NCBI RefSeq assembly: GCF_005048225.1
Contig: NZ_SUNI01000018.1
Span: 1 to 64,000 of the forward strand
Direction of reading: 5' to 3'
Origin: Paracoccus gahaiensis
Lineage (GTDB): Bacteria; Pseudomonadota; Alphaproteobacteria; Rhodobacterales; Rhodobacteraceae
DNA: 64,000 nucleotides
Part shown: positions 35,830-44,071 of the stretch, in pieces
Layout of the letters: each line of letters opens with the position of its first letter
Position numbering within the stretch: position 1 is the stretch's first letter
Notes under the pieces: model-generated
What the model saw: the letters and a program-made list of their open reading frames with translations, nothing else
The model's database searches: none
What the model was told of the DNA's origin: nothing
Translations under genes and position numbers: made by a program

Positions 35830-36150
35830 ATGCAATTGCCCCCTCCTATCCAGACCTATTTTACCGCCCGCGCGCCACAGGATGGCGACGCCCTTGCCGC
35901 CGTCTTCGCCCCCGATGCCATCGTCCATGATGAGGGCCACGACCATCGTGGCACCCAGGCGATCCGCGACTGGTGGCTGGCCGCAAAGGCGAAATATCGC
36001 CACCATGCCGAGCCGATCGGCTTGGAGCAGGCTGGAGGAAAGACCATCGTCCGGGCGACTGTGACCGGTGATTTCCCCGGCAGCCCTGCGGTGCTGAGTT
36101 TTACCTTCGGCTTGGCCGGCGACCGCATCACCGATCTGGAGATCGGATGA
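35830..36150 (+). CDS. SnoaL-like (NTF2-fold) small protein
   Basis: This 106-aa protein starts [20 protein letters not shown] with AAAGGA at 8 nt. It has the NTF2-fold pattern [16 protein letters not shown] and [16 protein letters not shown], with alternating strands in the second half. Such proteins are small isomerases, hydrolases or accessory subunits. Its stop overlaps the downstream SDR start, so the pair is co-translated. Confidence 0.85.
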   Translation: MQLPPPIQTYFTARAPQDGDALAAVFAPDAIVHDEGHDHRGTQAIRDWWLAAKAKYRHHAEPIGLEQAGGKTIVRATVTGDFPGSPAVLSFTFGLAGDRITDLEIG

Positions 36151-36926
36151 TGTCGGATTTCCTGACGCTGAAGGGCAAGCGCGCCCTGATCACCGGCGGC
36201 ACGCAGGGCGCAGGCGCGGCCACCGTGGCGCTGTTCCGCGAGCTGGGCGCACAGGTTCTGATCACGGCGCGCAAGTCTGTCGACCTGCCGGAGGCGCTGT
36301 TCGTCGCTGCCGATCTGACCACGCCGGAAGGATGCGAGGCTGTCGCCAACACCGTGCAGGACCGGATGGGTGGCACCGACATCATCGTCCACATGCTGGG
36401 CGGCTCCTCCGCCCCCGGCGGCGGCTTCGCGGCCCTGGGCGATCTGGAATGGCAGGCCGAGTTGGCCCTGAACCTGCTGCCCGCACTGCGGCTGGACCGC
36501 GCGTTGGTGCCGGGCATGATTATACAGGGGGCGGGCGTGGTGATCCATGTCACCTCGATCCAAGCCCGCCTGCCACTGCCCGAGGCGACAACCGCCTATG
36601 CCGCCGCCAAGGTCGCACTGTCGGTCTACAGCAAGAGCCTGTCCAAGGAGGTCTCACCCAAAGGCGTGCGCGTGGTCCGCGTGGCCCCGGGCTGGATGGA
36701 GACCGTGGCCTCGATACGGCTGGCGGAACGCGTGGCGGCCGATGCGGGCACGGATCTGGACGGGGGCCGCCGGATCATCATGGACAGGCTTGGCGGCATC
36801 CCCATCGGCCGCCCGTCGAAGCCAGACGAAATTGCCAACCTGATCGCCTTCCTGGCCTCAGACCGCGCCGCGTCCATCACCGGCACGGAATATGTGATCG
36901 ATGGAGGGACGGTGCCGACGGCGTAG
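36147..36926 (+). CDS. Short-chain dehydrogenase/reductase coupled to SnoaL protein
   Basis: A 259-aa SDR with [15 protein letters not shown] as cofactor loop, catalytic Ser in [10 protein letters not shown], and [15 protein letters not shown] (Tyr-x-x-x-Lys). The structural NNAG motif is replaced by [12 protein letters not shown], seen in one SDR subgroup. The start overlaps the SnoaL stop. The divergent LysR gene probably controls both. Substrate is unknown. Confidence 0.88.
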   Translation: MMSDFLTLKGKRALITGGTQGAGAATVALFRELGAQVLITARKSVDLPEALFVAADLTTPEGCEAVANTVQDRMGGTDIIVHMLGGSSAPGGGFAALGDLEWQAELALNLLPALRLDRALVPGMIIQGAGVVIHVTSIQARLPLPEATTAYAAAKVALSVYSKSLSKEVSPKGVRVVRVAPGWMETVASIRLAERVAADAGTDLDGGRRIIMDRLGGIPIGRPSKPDEIANLIAFLASDRAASITGTEYVIDGGTVPTA

Positions 36927-36966
36927 CGACCGCTGCATCCTGTTGTTCGCTGCTACCAGCGCAAAT

Positions 36967-37026
36967 GTCCGATCTGGAGAAACTGCGAGGCTGCAACTGA
37001 CGCAGGCTGAGCGTCCGCTATGGGCC
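36967..37026 (+). repeat. Dispersed intergenic repeat, copy B
   Basis: This 60-nt element starts GTCCGATCTGGAGAAA and ends CGTCCGCTATGGGCC. It matches copy C best at its 3' third and lies between the convergent SDR and PNPOx-like genes. Confidence 0.45.
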
Positions 37027-37135
37027 GAACACAAGCGAAACATGCCATCCACCTCCTCATCGAAGGCGTCAGTCAACAAGGGCGAGGCTGGGACCGTTTG
37101 GATATCAATCCCCGCCGGCCATTGCGACAATGGAT

Positions 37136-37579
37136 TCAGGCCTTTGAAGGCTCGACCTCACCCTCTTCCTCGCCGTCCCAATAGTGGACGCGAACGGCGT
37201 GAACCTTGATCAGTGCCATGCCCTGCGTGTCGATCCCGTCGGGGAACCACCGGTCGATATCGGGGGACCAATGGTCGGCGAAGGCCGCCTTGTCGCGGAT
37301 AAGGCTGGCCTCGCCCTCGACGGCCACGAATAGAGGCGGCGCGCCCAGGATGCCCGCGCGACCCTGGAAGGACAGCGCGACATGATGGTCGCGCTCGATG
37401 TCGCTGACGGTGCGCGTGTCCTCATAGGTGAAGTAATAGCTGTCACCGTCCCACTCGACCTCGCTGTTGTTGCTCATCGGGCGTGTGGCCAATTGCCCGC
37501 CCTCGGTCCGGGTGGTCAGCATGGCAAAGTCGATCTTGCCCATTGCCTTTGCCAAGTCTTGGATTGTCCTGCCGGCCAT
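37136..37579 (-). CDS. Pyridoxamine 5'-phosphate oxidase-like (general stress, split-barrel) protein
   Basis: The 147-aa split-barrel flavin/heme-type protein opens with MAGRTIQDLAKAMGKIDFAML. It has ATRPMSNNSEVEWDGDSYYF and GRAGILGAPPLFVAVEGEASL, matching the general-stress-protein-26 group. GGGGGG precedes the ATG. These proteins bind FMN, F420 or related cofactors; the role is unassigned. It is transcribed toward copy B of the repeat. Confidence 0.85.
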   Translation of the reverse strand: MAGRTIQDLAKAMGKIDFAMLTTRTEGGQLATRPMSNNSEVEWDGDSYYFTYEDTRTVSDIERDHHVALSFQGRAGILGAPPLFVAVEGEASLIRDKAAFADHWSPDIDRWFPDGIDTQGMALIKVHAVRVHYWDGEEEGEVEPSKA

Positions 37580-37672
37580 GGTTCCCCCCTAAGAGTTACA
37601 GATGCATACCGTTCCGAACGCCGACCTCATGGGTTTTGTTGCGCGCTCCAACGAGCACGCCCGTGTAGGGGT

Positions 37673-38683
37673 TCAGACGGTGTCGCGGTGTGCGACGAGC
37701 TTTCGAAAGTTGCTTTCGCCAATGATCTGGATGGGGTGGCCGACAGCCTGCATGTCTTCGGCTTTTCGGTGCTTGCTGCTTTGCACATGTCCGGCAAGCA
37801 GGGACAAATCCTGATCCCCGACGACAAGGTGAGTGGTCTGCTTGGTCACGCTGGCCTTGACAGACATCCCGGCCCGGGCCGCCAATTCGGCGGCCTCGGT
37901 CCGGGATAGCACAAGCGCGCCTGTGAAAACCACGGTGGAACCGGCCAAGGGCCCTGACGGGTTTCCCGCCGTGGTGATCGCGGGCGCATGGGTCTTTTTG
38001 CTGGCAGGCTTGATCAGGTCGTCGAAGGAAAGACCAAGATGGCGCTCGGCGTGCTGCACGACCATTGCAGCTGCGCGGGCGTCCTCGCCCGCGTCATGGT
38101 GGTGGAACCTCAGGTTCAGCGTCCTCTTGAGGTTGGCCAACCCGTGCCCGCCATTGCCCTTCAGCTCGGGCCAGGCCCGCCTTGCGATCATGACGCTGTC
38201 GCTCCACCGTAGGTCGGGCATGTCGATGCCGCAGGACCTGCAGGCGGCAGTCACCGCCTGCCTGTCGAAATTGCTGTGCTGGACAAGATGGTGCTGCGTC
38301 AGCAGTGGCAGCAGAACCTCCAAGGCGTCCGCAAACCCGGGTGCCTCTGCGACATGGTCCGGACCGATGCCATGGAGCCGGATGTTGAAGGGATCGAACC
38401 GGCTGCGGGGATTGATCAGCATCGAGAATGTCTGGATCTCGTCATCGGGTTGCACGCAGGCCAGCCCGATCTCGCAGATGCTTGCGGCATCGCTGCATGC
38501 TGTTTCCACGTCCAACGCGATGAAGCGAAAGCGTCCCTGGGGGACTTGGTCTGTATGGCCAAAGGACAATCTGGCAGAGGCTGGGACGGATCGAGACGAG
38601 GATGGTTCAAAACCCTCCGCCCGTCGCGGATCGCGACGCTGCGGCTCAGAGCTGCGTCCGAGAAGCCAGTCAAACAACCCCAT
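37673..38683 (-). CDS. DnaQ-type 3'-5' exonuclease with C-terminal BRCT domain
   Basis: In this 336-aa protein, residues about 50-220 are a DEDDh exonuclease. FIALDVETA holds the first Asp/Glu, QHSNFDRQAV the second Asp, and HHHDAGEDARAAA the final His/Asp. Residues about 250-330 are a BRCT domain (STVVFTGALVLSRTEAAELAARAG, HLVVGDQD), like that of DNA ligase and some DnaQ-BRCT proteins. A basic, Ser-rich N-terminal 45 residues precede. It probably acts in DNA repair; it is unrelated to its catabolic neighbours. Confidence 0.88.
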   Translation of the reverse strand: MGLFDWLLGRSSEPQRRDPRRAEGFEPSSSRSVPASARLSFGHTDQVPQGRFRFIALDVETACSDAASICEIGLACVQPDDEIQTFSMLINPRSRFDPFNIRLHGIGPDHVAEAPGFADALEVLLPLLTQHHLVQHSNFDRQAVTAACRSCGIDMPDLRWSDSVMIARRAWPELKGNGGHGLANLKRTLNLRFHHHDAGEDARAAAMVVQHAERHLGLSFDDLIKPASKKTHAPAITTAGNPSGPLAGSTVVFTGALVLSRTEAAELAARAGMSVKASVTKQTTHLVVGDQDLSLLAGHVQSSKHRKAEDMQAVGHPIQIIGESNFRKLVAHRDTV

Positions 38684-38887
38684 TCAAATTCACTCCACCA
38701 AACTTGCTGCATTCTAACCGAAGACGTTGCCAAGGTGAGACACTTGTTTGCGCGGCTCGATAGTCTTGATGGGCATGCGGATGGAGGTTAGCAGCCCAGA
38801 CCTTCTCCGAAGCTTATTCTGCGAAGATCAATGCCCCACTAGCGTCACTGCCCGTTGTCTTATGCTCACCGTCAAGGGAGGACCCCA

Positions 38888-39322
38888 ATGGAAACCATGA
38901 TGCTGCATCGCGGACGTCTCATCGATCATCTGCATCTGGTGGTCGAGGACTATCCCGACGCCTTGCGCTTCTACAGTGCGGTGCTTCAAGTGCTGAATGT
39001 GCCGATCGGCGGCTCAGGTGACGACTATTTCTGGGCCGATGAGCTGTTCGTCTCGACCCTTGGGAGCGAGGCGGCGGCAGGCGTGCCGACTGGGCGGCAC
39101 CATCTTGCATTTCAGGCAGCCAGTCGCGAGATTGTGGATGCCTTCCACGCGGCAGGCGTGGCCGCAGGGGGGTGCGACAATGGCGCGCCCGGCTTACGGC
39201 CGTATCACCCGCAATACTACGGCGCCTTCCTCCTGGATCCTGCCGGAAACAATATCGAGGCGGTCTATCACGGCCCGGCTGCCCGAAGCGCGCCCTCGGT
39301 AACGGTCGAATTCGAGTCGTGA
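38888..39322 (+). CDS. VOC-superfamily (glyoxalase/dioxygenase fold) protein
   Basis: GGGAGG before ATG 38888 starts a 144-aa protein with paired VOC motifs: LIDHLHLVVEDYPDALRFYSA, GVPTGRHHLAFQAASREIVDAF and YYGAFLLDPAGNNIEAVYHG. His, His and Glu fall in metal-ligand positions. Members include glyoxalase I, fosfomycin resistance and extradiol enzymes; the activity cannot be chosen from sequence. It is monocistronic. Confidence 0.85.
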   Translation: METMMLHRGRLIDHLHLVVEDYPDALRFYSAVLQVLNVPIGGSGDDYFWADELFVSTLGSEAAAGVPTGRHHLAFQAASREIVDAFHAAGVAAGGCDNGAPGLRPYHPQYYGAFLLDPAGNNIEAVYHGPAARSAPSVTVEFES

Positions 39323-39697
39323 AAGGCCTTTCATCTTGCAGCCAATCCAATCCGAGCAGCTACCATCGGGAAAATGACGACTGCGTGCTTACAAGGTGTC
39401 TGTCGGCTTCAGGTCGCCGAGACGGCTGACTTTACTTTTGCTGTCTGCCCCTTCTCCTGGTCCTTCGGCTGACCTGCTCCCATAGACGCTATCCTATGTC
39501 CACGGGACCACGCCTTGCTTTTACAGCTGTCCTATTTTTAGTCGACGCGCGAGTGTCGCCAGCCGCTGGCCGTCAGCATGAAATCAGCCCGTCTTTGCGC
39601 AACGGGACAAGTTTGCTTCGTCCTGTGCTAAGCCAGATGAAAGGGATGCTCTACTCTTGCTGCATTTGCGGCCCATCCCCATCGGAGGAAAGAAAGA
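39323..39697. other. Intergenic stretch upstream of the carnitine-type binding protein
   Basis: There is no frame with both a ribosome binding site and a domain here. It should contain the promoter of the binding-protein gene at 39698. I could not pick out a confident operator or hairpin. Confidence 0.4.
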
Positions 39698-40636
39698 ATG
39701 AAGCGCACAATCGTTTTCGCAACTCTCGTCTCGGCCACGACGCTGTCACCCGTCCATGCGGCCGAGGCCGAGGCATGCCGGGCCCCAAGCTTTTCGGACG
39801 TTGGTTGGACGGACATCACAGCAACGACCAGTGCCGCAGCAATCGTTCTGGAAGGGTTGGGATACACCCCTGAAATTCAAATTCTGTCGGTGGCGGTGAC
39901 GTTTGAATCGCTAAGACAAGGCGACACGGACATCTTTCTGGGCAATTGGATGCCGTTGCAGGAGCCGCAGCAGAAGCCCCTGGTTGATGCCGGCGATATC
40001 GAGGTGATCCGCCCCAACCTGGAAGGGGCATTGATCGGCTTTGCTGTGCCCAAGGCCGCATATGACGCGGGGCTGAAGACCTATGCCGATATCGCCGCAT
40101 TCCAGGACCAGCTGGGCGGGCAGATCTATGGCATCGAGGCGGGCAGCAGTGCCAACACCACGATCCTGAAGATGATCGAAGAGGACAGCTTTGGTCTGGG
40201 CGAGTTCGAGCTGGTCGAATCCAGTGAACAGGGCATGTTGGCGCAAGTTCAGCGCGCCATCGGATCGGAGGACGCGATCCTGTTCTTTGGCTGGCGTCCG
40301 CACCCGATGAACGTGCGCTATGATCTGGAATACCTGACCGATGGCGACGACATGTTCGGGCCCAACGATGGCGAGGCGACCGTGCTGACGAACACCCGCA
40401 AGGGTCTGTCCGCCGACTGTCCCAATCTGGGCGCTTTCCTGTCCAATCTGGCTTTCACCGTCGAGGCAGAGGATATCATGATGTCCTACATTCTCGATGA
40501 GGGGTTGGAACCCCGCGATGCGGCCACGCGCTGGCTGACCGAAAATCCCGCCGTGCTGGACGGCTGGCTGGCGGACGTCACGACCTTTGACGGCCAGCCG
40601 GGACTAGCCGCCGTGACGACCGCCCTGGATCTTTGA
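39698..40636 (+). CDS. ProX/ChoX-type quaternary-amine binding protein (CaiX-like)
   Basis: This 312-aa periplasmic protein has a Sec leader (MKRTIVFATLVSATTLSPVHAAEA) and the OpuAC fold. Aromatic residues typical of the ligand cage appear in DVGWTD, LGNWMP and FFGWRPHPM. It looks like choline/carnitine-binding ChoX/CaiX. GGAGGA lies before the ATG. No ABC ATPase or permease gene is adjacent, so it likely docks with a transporter encoded elsewhere, as Pseudomonas CaiX does with CbcWV. Carnitine is the probable ligand given the downstream genes. It overlaps the convergent AraC gene by 33 bp. Confidence 0.87.
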   Translation: MKRTIVFATLVSATTLSPVHAAEAEACRAPSFSDVGWTDITATTSAAAIVLEGLGYTPEIQILSVAVTFESLRQGDTDIFLGNWMPLQEPQQKPLVDAGDIEVIRPNLEGALIGFAVPKAAYDAGLKTYADIAAFQDQLGGQIYGIEAGSSANTTILKMIEEDSFGLGEFELVESSEQGMLAQVQRAIGSEDAILFFGWRPHPMNVRYDLEYLTDGDDMFGPNDGEATVLTNTRKGLSADCPNLGAFLSNLAFTVEAEDIMMSYILDEGLEPRDAATRWLTENPAVLDGWLADVTTFDGQPGLAAVTTALDL

Positions 40637-41593
40637 TCCGCGCCGGGCAGCCGTCGGCGGCTGCCCGAACCGCCGCCGGAAGGCGCGCGACAGCGAAGCG
40701 ATGGATGAGAACCCCGTGCGCACGGCGATATCGGCCATGGGCAGGTTGGTATCCGCAACCAATCTGCGGGCCAGTTGTAGGCGTAAGGTCAGGTAATAGG
40801 CCGCCGGCGAGGTCTGGACCAGATCGCGGAAAAGACCCTCCAGGGTGCGGGTCGAACATCCTGTCCGGCCGGCGATCTCGCGGATCGACAGCGGGGTGTC
40901 GAGATGCTGTTCCATGAGGGCGACGACCGGTGCTAAGCGCCGGTCCAGATGGCTGTGGCGGCCAAGCGAGACAAGGGGCTGCGCGTCGGTCGGCAGATGC
41001 ACCTCGTCATAGACATAGACGCTGGCGACATTCAGCGCCGCGCCTGTCCCCTGCCGCGCCCGGATCAGGGCCAGCATGAAATCCAGAGCCGGGGCGGCTC
41101 CCCCCGTGGTGAAGATCGGCCCATCCACCACCCACCGGTCCGGGATCACGCGGATCTGTGGAAAGCGGGCGGCAAAATCCTCCAGATCCTCCCAATGGGT
41201 TGTGGCGCGGCGATGATCCAGCAGTCCGGCCATGGCCAGCACCCAGCTGCCGGCCTCGATGCCGCCGACCATGCGGGCGTGCCGTGCGGCCTGACGCAAG
41301 GTCGCCAACAGCGCGGGTGTGACATGGTGCGTAACATTGAAGGCGGCGACCACGATCAGCAGGTCGCAGTCGCCCTGCGCGGCCAGCGGACCATCGACCT
41401 GCAGGGCCAGCCCGCAGCTCGTGCGGACAGGCTGGCCGTCGATCGACACGACCCGCCAGCGATAAGGCTGCTGCCCCGAGATGCGGTTGGCCGCGCGCAT
41501 CGGGTCCAGCGTTGCGGCCACGCTCATCAGGGACGCGTCGGGCAGGATCAGGATCGTTGCCATCAGGGGCTGATCGGATTTCTGGAAAACCAT
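40604..41593 (-). CDS. GlxA-family AraC regulator (CdhR-like)
   Basis: The 329-aa protein has an N-terminal DJ-1/PfpI-like domain (MATILILPDASLMSVAATLDPMRAAN, and GGIEAGSWVLAMAGLLD with the nucleophile elbow lacking Cys). The C-terminal AraC HTH pair is SIREIAGRTGCSTRTLEGLFRDLV and IAVRTGFSSIASLSRAFRRRFG. AAGG 5 nt before ATG 41593 supports the start. The architecture matches CdhR and GbdR, regulators of carnitine and glycine betaine catabolism. It is downstream of the dehydrogenase gene in the same direction. Confidence 0.88.
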   Translation of the reverse strand: MVFQKSDQPLMATILILPDASLMSVAATLDPMRAANRISGQQPYRWRVVSIDGQPVRTSCGLALQVDGPLAAQGDCDLLIVVAAFNVTHHVTPALLATLRQAARHARMVGGIEAGSWVLAMAGLLDHRRATTHWEDLEDFAARFPQIRVIPDRWVVDGPIFTTGGAAPALDFMLALIRARQGTGAALNVASVYVYDEVHLPTDAQPLVSLGRHSHLDRRLAPVVALMEQHLDTPLSIREIAGRTGCSTRTLEGLFRDLVQTSPAAYYLTLRLQLARRLVADTNLPMADIAVRTGFSSIASLSRAFRRRFGQPPTAARRGSKIQGGRHGG

Positions 41594-41632
41594 CCGCGCC
41601 TTATTTCCGCAGCATCTGGCCCAGTGCCGATA

Positions 41633-43051
41633 TCACCGCCCCAGCCCGACGGACCTGCCCGCCCCCTCGGGTGCCGGCATTCCGGCATGGCGGTCAACCC
41701 AGCCTGACAGATGCGCTGCCACTGCCGGATCCGGATCAGAGGTGCGCCGGGTGGACAGGTCGGTGTGCAGCAGCATCGTCTCGACCGTGGCGGTGAGAGT
41801 GTCATCGCGCCACAGGCGGTTGAACAGATGCAGCCGTTTGCCCGCACCCGCCATCACCTGTGTGGTCACTGTCAGGCGATCACCTGCATGCACCTCGTCC
41901 AGATGCCGGATATGGCTTTCGACCGTGAAATAGCTGCGGCCCGACGCGATGTAGTCCGCATCAACTCCGATCATCTGCATGAAGCGATCGGTGGCCAAGG
42001 ATGCCGTCTCCAGGTAATGCGTCTCGTTCATGTGGCCGTTATAGTCGGTCCAGCTGACGGGAACCTGCCGCATGGCGGTGATGGGCAGGCCGTCACCTTC
42101 CCCTGCATCGGGCAGGGCGGCCTCGTGGGCGGTGACCACCCCCCCAGCTCCGCTGCCGGTGCGGCGCAGAGCGCGGATCATCGCGACCACATTGTCATCG
42201 CGCAGGCGTTCCAGTTCACGGATGGACAGGTGGCCCGATTGCGCGTCGGATTGCGAGGCGATCAGATCGACCAGCTCGTCGTTGAATTCCGGCACGTCCA
42301 TCAGCTTGGTCCAGGGCCAGGACAAGGCCGGGCCGAACTGGGCCATGAAATGGGCCATCCCGGCCTCTCCGCCGGCGATGCGATAGGTCTCGAACAGGCC
42401 CATCTGCGCCCAGCGGATGCCAAAGCCCATGCGGATCGCCTCGTCGACCTCGGCGGTTGTGGCGATGCCGTCCTTGACCAGCCACAGCGCCTCGCGCCAC
42501 ACGGCCTCCAGCAGGCGGTCGGCGATATGGGCGTCGATCTCGTGGCGGACGGTCAGAGGATACATGCCAATGCTGCGCAGGATATCCGCCGCGCGCGCGC
42601 AGGTGTCCGTATCGCCCACCAGTTCGACCAGCGGCAGCAGATAGACCGGGTTGAACGGATGGGCGACGATGGCATGCGTGCCCGCCGCGTTCAGTTCGGA
42701 CGGCTTGAAACCCGAGGTGGAGGACCCGATGATCGCCTGCGGCCCCGCCGCAGCCGCGATCATCGGCAGGATGCGGTGCTTGACCTCCAGGACTTCGGGG
42801 ACGCTTTCCTGAACCCAGTCCGCACCTGCGACTGCCGTGGCCAGATCGGCATGGAAGGTCAGACGCCCTTCGTGGGGCAGGGCGCGATCATAAAGTGCAG
42901 GCAGCGCTCGTCGGGCATTGTCCAGCACCGCGGCGATCTTGCGTTCCGCCTGCGGGTCGGGATCCGCAACCGCGACGTCCCAGCCGTTCAGCAAGAACCG
43001 GGCCGCCCATCCGCCACCGATCACGCCGCCGCCGATGATCGCGGCCTTCAT
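41633..43051 (-). CDS. lcdH: L-carnitine 3-dehydrogenase fused to betainyl-CoA thioesterase
   Basis: In this 472-aa fusion, residues 1 to about 315 form a 3-hydroxyacyl-CoA dehydrogenase-fold domain with the NAD motif GGGVIGGGWAARFL and the HPFNPVYLLPLVELVG block of L-carnitine dehydrogenase. Residues about 330-455 are a hotdog thioesterase with VSWTDYNGHMNETHYLE, as in CdhB. The first domain oxidises carnitine to 3-dehydrocarnitine; the second hydrolyses betainyl-CoA to glycine betaine. The start overlaps the BKACE stop (ATGA), so the pathway enzymes are co-translated. Confidence 0.92.
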   Translation of the reverse strand: MKAAIIGGGVIGGGWAARFLLNGWDVAVADPDPQAERKIAAVLDNARRALPALYDRALPHEGRLTFHADLATAVAGADWVQESVPEVLEVKHRILPMIAAAAGPQAIIGSSTSGFKPSELNAAGTHAIVAHPFNPVYLLPLVELVGDTDTCARAADILRSIGMYPLTVRHEIDAHIADRLLEAVWREALWLVKDGIATTAEVDEAIRMGFGIRWAQMGLFETYRIAGGEAGMAHFMAQFGPALSWPWTKLMDVPEFNDELVDLIASQSDAQSGHLSIRELERLRDDNVVAMIRALRRTGSGAGGVVTAHEAALPDAGEGDGLPITAMRQVPVSWTDYNGHMNETHYLETASLATDRFMQMIGVDADYIASGRSYFTVESHIRHLDEVHAGDRLTVTTQVMAGAGKRLHLFNRLWRDDTLTATVETMLLHTDLSTRRTSDPDPAVAAHLSGWVDRHAGMPAPEGAGRSVGLGR

Positions 43052-43971
43052 GCCGCCACCCCGGCGGGGGCGCGTTTGATCAGCCCCAACCGGTCCCGCA
43101 CGGCCTGCGGGCCGATAATCCGGGCGCCCATGTTCTCAGTAATGGTGACCGCGCGTTCGACCAGTTGGGCATTGGTGGCCAGCTGTCCCTTGCCCAGCCA
43201 CAGGTTGTCCTCCAGCCCAACGCGGATGTTGCCGCCCGCAAGCACGGCGGCGGCGACATAGGGCATCTGGTCGCGTCCCAGGCTGAACGCCGACCAGCAC
43301 CAATCCGCAGGCACCGCGTTCACCATCGCCAGAAAGGTGTTCAGATCATTGGGCGCGCCCCAGGGCACCCCCATGCACAGTTGCACCAGCGCCGGGCCGG
43401 TCAGCGTGCCCTCAGTGACCAGCTGTTTGGCGAACCACAGATGGCCGGTGTCGAAGGCCTCGATCTCGGGCTTGACGCCGAGGGCTGTCATCATTGCCCC
43501 CATGGCGCGCAGCATGCCCGGCGTGTTCGTCATGACGTAATCGGCCTCGGCAAAGTTCATCGTGCCGCAATCGAGGGTGCAGATCTCGGGCAGGCATTCG
43601 GCGATATGGGCCATCCGCTCGGTTGCACCGATCATGTCGGTAGCCTGCGCGTTGACGGGGAACGGGGCCTCGGTCGGGCCGAAGACGATGTCCCCGCCCA
43701 TGCCCGCCGTCAGGTTCAGGACAACATCCACTTCGGCGTCGCGGATGCGATCGGTCAGCTCGCGGTAGAGATCCAGCCTGCGCGAGGGTGCGCCGGTCTC
43801 GGGGTCGCGCACGTGGCAGTGAACGACCGCCGCCCCCGCCCTGGCCGCGGCGATGGCGCTGTCGGCGATCTGGCGCGGGCTGCGCGGCACATGGGACGAT
43901 CGGTCCTGCGTTGCGCCGGAACCGGTCACGGCGCAGGTGATGAAGACGTCCTTGGTCATGGCAAGCGGCAT
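43048..43971 (-). CDS. cdhC: 3-dehydrocarnitine cleavage enzyme (BKACE family, CdhC-like)
   Basis: This 307-aa beta-keto acid cleavage enzyme has the zinc ligands in VVHCHVRDPETG and the Glu of RVGLEDNLWLGKG. BKACE enzymes transfer an acyl part of a beta-keto acid to acetyl-CoA; the carnitine member makes betainyl-CoA and acetoacetate. The adjacent carnitine dehydrogenase/thioesterase provides substrate and removes product. AGGAG 6 nt before the ATG supports the start. It is the first gene of the leftward operon. Confidence 0.9.
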   Translation of the reverse strand: MPLAMTKDVFITCAVTGSGATQDRSSHVPRSPRQIADSAIAAARAGAAVVHCHVRDPETGAPSRRLDLYRELTDRIRDAEVDVVLNLTAGMGGDIVFGPTEAPFPVNAQATDMIGATERMAHIAECLPEICTLDCGTMNFAEADYVMTNTPGMLRAMGAMMTALGVKPEIEAFDTGHLWFAKQLVTEGTLTGPALVQLCMGVPWGAPNDLNTFLAMVNAVPADWCWSAFSLGRDQMPYVAAAVLAGGNIRVGLEDNLWLGKGQLATNAQLVERAVTITENMGARIIGPQAVRDRLGLIKRAPAGVAA

Positions 43972-44044
43972 TGCGGGCTCCTATTGGGTCACGCGCCAAG
44001 GTTAGACCTTTTGCTGGCCTGCATCTTGTCCTAGTCAGTCATCT

Positions 44045-44064
44045 GATTGTCCTCGATTGTCATC
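44045..44064. promoter_or_regulatory. Tandem 10-bp direct repeat, candidate AraC-type site
   Basis: GATTGTCCTC is followed at once by GATTGTCATC (nine of ten identical), placing half-sites one helical turn apart between the BKACE and GlxA-type regulator starts. AraC-family proteins bind such direct repeats. It lies 7 bp before the regulator ATG, so occupancy would repress that gene. Confidence 0.35.
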
Positions 44065-44071
44065 TTTCGCC

